Of a DNA stretch of 46,211 nucleotides, positions 41,543-46,211 are shown piece after piece. Made by a program: the position numbers and the translations under genes. Origin of the DNA: CAYUHJ01 sp964444365 (GTDB taxonomy: Bacteria > Planctomycetota > Planctomycetia > Gemmatales > Gemmataceae). The stretch's first letter is position 1. Each line of letters opens with the position of its first letter. The DNA lies in assembly GCA_964444365.1 (NCBI GenBank), contig CAYUHJ010000023.1, forward strand, positions 1 to 46,211, given 5' to 3'. Below the pieces are notes generated by a model. That model saw nothing but the letters and a program-made list of their open reading frames with translations. It had not been told where the DNA came from and made no database searches.

Positions 41543-42205
41543 CAACGCCATCGCGGCGACGTTCGAGGCGGATTGCGCCTTCGCCGCCGTCGCGGGTTCC
41601 GTTCCGGTTCGCGTCGTCCCACAGCACGCCGCCGACCGAACTCGCCGGCACGCCGCCGAACCAGAACGTGTACCGCCCGGCCACGCCGCTGTTCATGCTC
41701 CCGGAGACGAGGGAGTACGCGCCACCGGTCAGGAACGCCCCGGACAGTCCCGAACCCGGCAGCTCGTAACCGGCACCCGGCCCGGTCGAATACCCGGCCC
41801 GAGCGGGCGTCCCGCCGTAGCCGCCCGCCCCGGCGCTCGCGTCGCCGGTCTCCCACTGGTGTCCACGTCGGCCCAGAACGGGGCGAGCATGGGGGCCGGG
41901 ACCGACCCGATGGGCGTGGGCGTGAACGTTCCGACGGGCTGACCGAAGGTGACGTTCCCGTTGTTGTTGACGTAGACCTGGGAGTAATCGCCGCCCGCGA
42001 AGTGAACGCCGAACCCGAGGTTCGCCGGGCCGGCCGAGCCGTCGTCGTTTCCGGGGAAGACGTTCTCGGTGAAAACGCCGGGCCGTACCGCCGCCGGCAC
42101 CTCGCGGGGTTCGAGTTGCTCCATCCCGAGCCGGGTGCGCCGAAGGGTTCGCGGCTTCGACGGGGTCACCGGTGAACGGAGCAGCCAACGGGCAACGCGG
42201 TTCAT
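41543..42205 (-). pseudogene. giant secreted polymorphic toxin, N-terminal part with internal deletion and frame break
   Basis: Begins at the ATG at 42205 (MNRVARWLLRSP). A planctomycete surface-protein tag follows ('RLGMEQLEPREVPAAV'), then a NIDO-like domain 'GFGVHFAGGDYSQVYVNNNG' and 'NVTFGQPVGTFTPTPIG', up to 'LAPFWADVDT'. At about 41855-41861 the frame jumps into 'QWETGDASAGAGGYGGTPAR' and 'YELPGSGLSGAFLTGGAYSL'. In comparable domains some 40-50 residues lie between these blocks, so the sequence has lost about 130-150 bp or was misassembled. The second piece leads into an SdrD_B domain (GVLWDDANRNGTRDGGEG), which is broken again next to the N gap at 41533. I call it a pseudogene only for the assembly as given; the living gene may be whole. 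Confidence 0.6.
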
Positions 42206-42594
42206 CGATGCACCCCCGAGAAGTCGTCCGAGCAATTCGGCTTCCCGGAAATGATCCCAAACCCTGACACGGCGGCAAGGTCGGTGGGCGTGAAATTTTC
42301 TTCAAGGTCGAGATCTTGAGGCGAGACGCGAACCGATTTGGGTCTCTATCGTTCTGCGAAACCCATCGAGTGCGGTCAACCGGGGTTTCCGACAAGTCTC
42401 GACCCGCTGGGCGTCGGCGAGTGCCACGGCCTGTGCGGGATTTGACCCGCCGAGCAGAAACGAAAAGATAGTTTGTGCAGCCGGTCGAACGGGCTTGCTG
42501 TTACAAAAAACTCATTGCTACACGCTGCACACCCTGCCCACACGCCGACCCACCACCCCGACCCCATTCCGGTCGACTACGCCGCTGGCTTCGT
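42206..42594. other. 389-bp gap without a gene
   Basis: Lies between the XRE regulator stop and the giant gene start, both on the minus strand. It should hold the giant gene's promoter. I saw no convincing promoter, only a weak 7-bp dyad GAAACCC/GGGTTTC (42358-42389) that could end the regulator transcript. Confidence 0.5.
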
Positions 42595-42888
42595 TCACTC
42601 GCTATCCGGAACCGTCCCCCGCTTCTTTTTCCCGGTCTTCGCCGTCCCCGCGACGGTCAAGAACCGTCGGAACGCCTCCAGCGAATCGACCCCGCAGGCG
42701 GTCGCCCACTTGACGAACTCGGTCAGGTCGACCCGCCGGTTGCCGATCTCGCAGTTGTGGACCCACGACTGCGGCTTGCCGAGCTCGCGGCCCACGTCGC
42801 GCTGCGTCAGCCCGGCGTCTTCCCGAAGCGTCCGCAGGAACGGCGGCAGCGGGAGGTAGTCGGGGTCGTGCTGCGCCTTGGTGGCCAT
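42595..42888 (-). CDS. XRE-family transcription regulator
   Basis: A 97-aa Cro/CI-type helix-turn-helix protein. The HTH is 'LREDAGLTQRDVGRELGKPQ' (residues about 21-40) followed by 'SWVHNCEIGNRRVDLTEFVK', the complete XRE five-helix pattern. The C-terminal tail is basic (AKTGKKKRG). It binds DNA as a dimer, usually at its own promoter. The gene is divergent from the secreted-protein run beginning at 42990, and the 101 bp between them hold a good plus-strand promoter and two GACA-type dyads, so it probably controls those genes and itself. Confidence 0.88.
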   Translation of the reverse strand: MATKAQHDPDYLPLPPFLRTLREDAGLTQRDVGRELGKPQSWVHNCEIGNRRVDLTEFVKWATACGVDSLEAFRRFLTVAGTAKTGKKKRGTVPDSE

Positions 42889-42911
42889 CGCGCGAGATTA
42901 CGCGCGGGCCT

Positions 42912-42940
42912 CCTTGACACGAGTTCGATGTCAGTCCACA
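42912..42940 (+). promoter_or_regulatory. candidate promoter of the secreted-protein run
   Basis: A perfect TTGACA -35 box (42912-42917), a 17-nt spacer and CACAAT as -10 (42935-42940), 50 nt before the start codon at 42990. Confidence 0.5.
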
Positions 42941-42960
42941 ATCGAGACACCGATTGAGTG
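42913..42960. promoter_or_regulatory. candidate operators for the XRE regulator
   Basis: Two dyads lie in the divergent promoter: TGACA-N9-TGTCA (42913-42931), overlapping the -35 box and spacer, and GACAC-N7-GTGTC (42944-42960) just after the -10 box. A repressor bound there would block the plus-strand promoter. Short arms, so moderate at best. Confidence 0.35.
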
Positions 42961-42989
42961 TCAAACTCGTCACGCCCGCGAGAGCCGCC

Positions 42990-44213
42990 ATGAAGACTCC
43001 ACTCCTGGTCGGGATCGGCCTGGCCGTTACGCTGCCCTTCGTCCTCGCCGCGGAGCCCCCCGGCACCGTCACCGTCGTCGCCGAAGGAGCCGGGACGACG
43101 CCCGATGAGGCGACGAAAGATGCGATCCGCAACGCCGTGCGGCAGGTCGTCGGCGTCCTGATAGATGCCGAGACTCTGGTCAAAAATGATGACCTGATAT
43201 CGGACAAGGTGATCGCGTTCAGCAACGGGTTCGTGAAGTCGTGCGAGAAGGTTTCCGAGAAGAAGGACGGCGGGCTGGTCCGGGTTCGGGTCCGGGCGGT
43301 CGTCGAGCAGGGTCAGGTTGCGACCCGGCTGAAAGAGGCAAAAATCATCACGACCGCGGTGGATGGCGCTTCCCTCGCGGCAGAAAAGATGACGAAGGAA
43401 GAGGCCCGCAAGAGCGCGAAGGAACTCGTCAAGAAGCAACTGGTCGGGTTCGAGAAGATGCTGCGGGCGGAAGTCGTCGGTCGACCCGCGCTCGACAAGG
43501 AAGGGACTCTCCTCGCGCAGGTCGCCGTGAGCGTGGACGAGAAAAAGTATTACGAGAAGATCAAGGATTTTGAGGCGGTTCTCGACAAGGTGGCGACCAA
43601 GAAAGACTCCCTGCTCCTGGCCGGCACGCCGTTCACGGGCTTTCGCGACTTCCCCGCCCCCGTCCGCTCGTTCCCGCAAACCTACTTCGCGGGCCACTTT
43701 TACCGACCGGACGACGCGCTGCTCGGCAAACTCGGCGACGTGTCGACCGTCTGGGTAATGTCCTTCGCGGACGCCAAGCGGTCAAAAATGCGGTGGAACG
43801 GCTACCAGATCGATGCCGCCCTGGGCGACGCGCTCGGTGTCGTCTCCGGCGAGTACGTCGCCGAGGTCGTGCTCGCCGACGCCGCCGGCAAGCCGGTCGG
43901 GGTCGAGGAAATCCCTCTCTGCGGCCGGTGGCGCAGCGACCGGCCCGAACGCTCCGCGAACCGTGTTCACCGCACCGATTCGCGTTGCGATGCCTGGATG
44001 CTCGTCGGCGGGTGGCAGGGAGCCATCGAACACGACGCCCGGTTCCCCACCCTGCTGGCGGTCGCGCCGTTCGCGGTGTTTCAACAAGACGCCCGACCGT
44101 ACCAGACCGACACGATTCCGCATGTCGCGAAGTTTCGACTGACCGACGCCGAACTCGCGAGGGTCAAGTCGGCCACCGGCAGGGTGGTCGTCAAGCCGTA
44201 CAAGGACGACTGA
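42990..44213 (+). CDS. secreted protein with FlgT/LPP20-like N-terminal domain (407 aa)
   Basis: Signal peptide MKTPLLVGIGLAVTLPFVLA. The first domain, 'TVTVVAEGAGTTPDEATKDA' with IRNAVRQVVGVLID and 'GGLVRVRVRAVVEQGQV', matches the pattern of LPP20/flagellar-assembly-T-like domains (a helix with Ala/Arg pattern that pairs with a sheet), which occur in many envelope proteins. The middle is Lys/Glu-rich. The C-terminal half ('FAGHFYRPDDALLGKLGDVS', 'VSGEYVAEVVLADAAGKPVG') is not recognised. The ATG at 42990 is chosen because it opens the signal peptide. It heads a run of three secreted proteins controlled by the divergent XRE gene. Function unknown. Confidence 0.78.
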   Translation: MKTPLLVGIGLAVTLPFVLAAEPPGTVTVVAEGAGTTPDEATKDAIRNAVRQVVGVLIDAETLVKNDDLISDKVIAFSNGFVKSCEKVSEKKDGGLVRVRVRAVVEQGQVATRLKEAKIITTAVDGASLAAEKMTKEEARKSAKELVKKQLVGFEKMLRAEVVGRPALDKEGTLLAQVAVSVDEKKYYEKIKDFEAVLDKVATKKDSLLLAGTPFTGFRDFPAPVRSFPQTYFAGHFYRPDDALLGKLGDVSTVWVMSFADAKRSKMRWNGYQIDAALGDALGVVSGEYVAEVVLADAAGKPVGVEEIPLCGRWRSDRPERSANRVHRTDSRCDAWMLVGGWQGAIEHDARFPTLLAVAPFAVFQQDARPYQTDTIPHVAKFRLTDAELARVKSATGRVVVKPYKDD

Positions 44214-44318
44214 CTCCGGGCTGGTCGTCGCTCCATCTTTGTTGGCCGCCGTCCTTGCCTTTTTCGCTGTTAATGTTCCCGTCGTCTGTGCTGACGACGA
44301 TGCCGGAAGGGGACGCAG

Positions 44319-44750
44319 GTGGCGAGAGACAAGGCCCGTCTCGACTGCTCCGCACAGTTCGTGAAGTGGCTCGGCGAGAAGGTCGCGGTGTTCGAGTCGA
44401 GCGAGGACGAGACGATTCTGTTTTTGGAGGGGAACGAGGAGAACGACGCCGCCGCGCGGAAGGAGTCCGGCAAGGCGGTGGAGAAGTCGACCAAGAAAAT
44501 GGAGTCCGTCTCGAACGGTCTCGTCCGCGGCCTCCAGGTGCTGCACGTCGAGGTGAGCGACAAGGACCGGACGTACACGCTCGTCATGGGCTGGGACCGC
44601 AAAACCGCCGACAAGGTGAAGGGGATTGCCGAGTCGGACGGCGACGAGACGCCCGCCAAGAAGCCGACCGACCCGGCGGACTCGAAGCGGCCCGACAAGA
44701 TCGACGACAAGTCGGTCACGTCCCCGGACCTGAAAAAGTTCTTGCGCTGA
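44319..44750 (+). CDS. LPP20-like domain protein, signal peptide out of frame
   Basis: A 143-aa frame starting at GTG 44319: 'RDKARLDCSAQFVKWLGEKV', 'VSNGLVRGLQVLHVEVSDKD' and 'RTYTLVMGWDRKTADKVKGI', the pattern of an LPP20-like envelope domain. This frame has no export signal, but directly upstream in another frame there is a clear one (LLAAVLAFFAVNVPVVCADD, from a TTG at about 44239). A one-base error or mutation between about 44300 and 44318 would join them, so the true gene probably runs 44239-44750. The C-terminal 40 residues are Lys/Asp/Pro-rich and disordered. The paralogous look to the preceding and following proteins supports a common role. Confidence 0.65.
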   Translation: MARDKARLDCSAQFVKWLGEKVAVFESSEDETILFLEGNEENDAAARKESGKAVEKSTKKMESVSNGLVRGLQVLHVEVSDKDRTYTLVMGWDRKTADKVKGIAESDGDETPAKKPTDPADSKRPDKIDDKSVTSPDLKKFLR

Positions 44751-44816
44751 CCCTCGATTCAGGGAACGGCAAGGCCCCGAGTGTTCACCCTTCCCCGCTC
44801 GAACCCTGGTTCTCCG

Positions 44817-45995
44817 ATGCTCGCCCTGATCGTCCTCGGTTCGCTTTTCGCAGCCGGACCACCCAACCCGCCCACGAAGGTCGTCCTGGGCGGGCCGCGG
44901 AAGGTCGAGGTTCACATCGACCGCGACCGGGAGAACTGGTCGCTGAGGGTGCGAATGCTTCCCGTCAGGTCGTTCGACGCCGCCACGAATGCCCGGCTCA
45001 ACCGCGAGAAGGCCCGCCAGTTCGCACTCCAGGCGTTGGCCCGCTTTCTGAGCGATAGGGATACCGCCGAACTCGCGGTTTCGGGGGTCGTGGTAGGCGA
45101 ACCCGGCACGGATGGGGCGTTATTCACGCTGACCCTGATGGTGCCTCGGGATCGTGTCTCCGTTGTCGAGGCGGGGAGGCAACCGAATCCTGCACCGCGA
45201 TCCGCCGAAAGGATTTCCTACTCATCGGCGCTCTTCACACGGAAGGTGGACCTCGAACGCACGATCGCGCTGGTCGCAGAACTTCTCCTCGGCGATGTCG
45301 GTCGGCTCCAGACTGTGAAGGGTGCCGCGTTCGACCGCGAAATCGCCGCCGTCGAGGAACGGGCCGACGCCGCGTTCGCCGCCCTTGACGACGAAATCGC
45401 GAACGAAAAACTCCTCCTCCGGATCGAAGCGAAGGAACTCCGCGAAAGCGTGGCCGCGGCGAAATCGCGGGTGTTCGATGCGATGAAGGCGGCGGTTGCT
45501 CGCCGCGAGCCCGAATCGAATCCGGTGAAACCGCCCGCCGCGGTGACGAAAGCGTTCCGAGACATCTCGGTCGAGCCGCAGTTCGACGCCGTCTTGTACG
45601 CCAATGTCCTGTTGATGGAAGTGTCCGGGGCAAAGGTCGTCCGACTCCCGGACGGGCGGCGGATGATCCTGGCCGTCGGCTCGACGGTCGTGAAGAATGA
45701 CAGCGCGAAAGAGCGACTGCGGGCCGAAGTTGTGTGCCGAACGAAAGCCCTGGCGTCCGTCGTCGCCGAGAAAGAGGGCGTCCAGGTCCTGCGAGTCGAG
45801 ACGCTGAAGGACTCGACCCTCGTGACGATCGAATCCGGCAAGGAAACGGCGACGAGCGTCAGCGACTTCCTCCAGGTGACGACGGCGAAGGTCGAGGGCA
45901 TCACCAAGGACATGCCGGTCGTCGGGAAATGGAAATCGAAGGACGGGACGGTCGCGTACCTCGCGGTCGGTGTGGTTCTCGGTGCGGGGAAGTGA
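44817..45995 (+). CDS. secreted protein of unknown function (392 aa)
   Basis: Signal peptide MLALIVLGSLFAAGPPNPP; a GTG at 44781 would add 12 residues before it and is less likely. Blocks include 'LNREKARQFALQALARFLSD', 'VDLERTIALVAELLLGDVGR', a helical stretch 'ANEKLLLRIEAKELRESVAA', and 'RRMILAVGSTVVKNDSAKER' with 'LRAEVVCRTKALASVVAEKE'. The last two resemble the Ala/Arg helix of LPP20-like domains (compare the two preceding genes). It is the third secreted gene in the run. No catalytic residues visible. Confidence 0.75.
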   Translation: MLALIVLGSLFAAGPPNPPTKVVLGGPRKVEVHIDRDRENWSLRVRMLPVRSFDAATNARLNREKARQFALQALARFLSDRDTAELAVSGVVVGEPGTDGALFTLTLMVPRDRVSVVEAGRQPNPAPRSAERISYSSALFTRKVDLERTIALVAELLLGDVGRLQTVKGAAFDREIAAVEERADAAFAALDDEIANEKLLLRIEAKELRESVAAAKSRVFDAMKAAVARREPESNPVKPPAAVTKAFRDISVEPQFDAVLYANVLLMEVSGAKVVRLPDGRRMILAVGSTVVKNDSAKERLRAEVVCRTKALASVVAEKEGVQVLRVETLKDSTLVTIESGKETATSVSDFLQVTTAKVEGITKDMPVVGKWKSKDGTVAYLAVGVVLGAGK

Positions 45996-46041
45996 GCAAC
46001 CTGCGATCCCAACCTGAACTTCCATCTCAAGGCGTTCACAC

Positions 46042-46211
46042 ATGGAAGCCATCTGGCACTACTCGGACGGCGGGCAGCGACACGGTCCGGTCACGGCTGC
46101 CGAACTGAAGGCGTTGGCCGACTCGGGCCAGTTGAAACTGGACAGTTTGGTCTGGAAGGACGGAATGTCCGAATGGAAGCCGGCGAAAAGTGTAAAGGGC
46201 TTGTTTGCAGC
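46042..46211 (+). CDS. GYF_2 domain protein, 5' part only
   Basis: The window ends inside this gene. The 56 residues present start 'MEAIWHYSDGGQRHGPVTAA' and continue 'DSLVWKDGMSEWKPAKSV', the full signature of the GYF_2 domain (W-[FY]-x...G-P-[FVY]...[LV]-V-W-x-x-G-M-x-x-W). GYF_2 domains are small adaptor modules found at the N-terminus of many planctomycete membrane proteins, usually before an RDD domain or membrane helices. What follows is not visible. Confidence 0.85.
   Translation, partial: MEAIWHYSDGGQRHGPVTAAELKALADSGQLKLDSLVWKDGMSEWKPAKSVKGLFA

Noticed and set aside
42376..42567. 63-aa minus-strand frame between the giant gene and the XRE gene
   Set aside because: No ribosome site, no recognisable pattern and no support from context.

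Overview
The window looks like a draft-assembled piece of a high-GC planctomycete of the Gemmata type (Gemmataceae). The evidence is very high GC, many secreted proteins of unknown function, two large proteins with the LE-x-R-x-VPA amino-terminal tag, an Uma2 nuclease, FG-GAP and PKD repeats, a GYF_2 domain, and long perfect hairpins without U-tracts after genes. The family assignments come from motifs read by eye; no database search was run. Two N-runs (28972-29071 and 41533-41542) and several frame breaks show that parts of the assembly are unreliable.

Layout. 1-3.7 kb: a secreted protein of unknown role, a VanZ-like membrane protein and an outer-membrane beta-barrel. 3.9-14.4 kb: a minus-strand urea-use block. 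In transcription order it holds a phosphate-selective-type porin, a periplasmic NTF2-like protein, a UT-family urea transporter, ureA, ureB, ureC, ureF, ureG, ureD and a Tat-exported alkylsulfatase-like metallohydrolase. No ureE is present, but UreG carries a His-rich extension. 14.5-26 kb: housekeeping and secreted genes (AAC(3)-I-like GNAT, Uma2, coiled-coil membrane protein, DUF4337, CxxCH protein, esterase with FG-GAP propeller, membrane-anchored trypsin-like protease).

26.1-31.75 kb: a chromosomal integron. A full-length IntI-type integrase (minus strand) faces away from a cassette array on the plus strand. Between them lie a good cassette-promoter candidate and a presumed attI. Four textbook attC sites have complementary GCCGAAC/GTTCGGC ends and the extra base in the L'' arm; a fifth is decayed. 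The cassettes carry a lipoprotein plus a CxCGCG mini-protein, an ORF-less repetitive cassette found at least twice (the assembly gap falls inside it), a 147-aa unknown, and a polymorphic-toxin cassette. That cassette holds a SEC-C/Hint/WHH-nuclease toxin, a SUKH immunity protein and a third unknown gene.

31.9-42.2 kb: a broken sigma-like gene, an unknown plus-strand gene, then a second, independent polymorphic-toxin locus. This is a giant surface protein of about 2,640 aa (SdrD_B, cadherin-like, PKD, Calx-beta, Hint) ending in a predicted nucleic-acid/nucleotide deaminase tip. Its stop codon overlaps the start of a beta-propeller-like protein, the likely immunity partner. 42.6-46.2 kb: an XRE regulator divergent from a run of three secreted proteins, then the start of a GYF_2-domain gene cut by the window end.

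The most interesting parts are the integron whose cassette is a complete Hint toxin/immunity unit, and the neighbouring giant Hint-deaminase with an unusual propeller-type candidate immunity protein.
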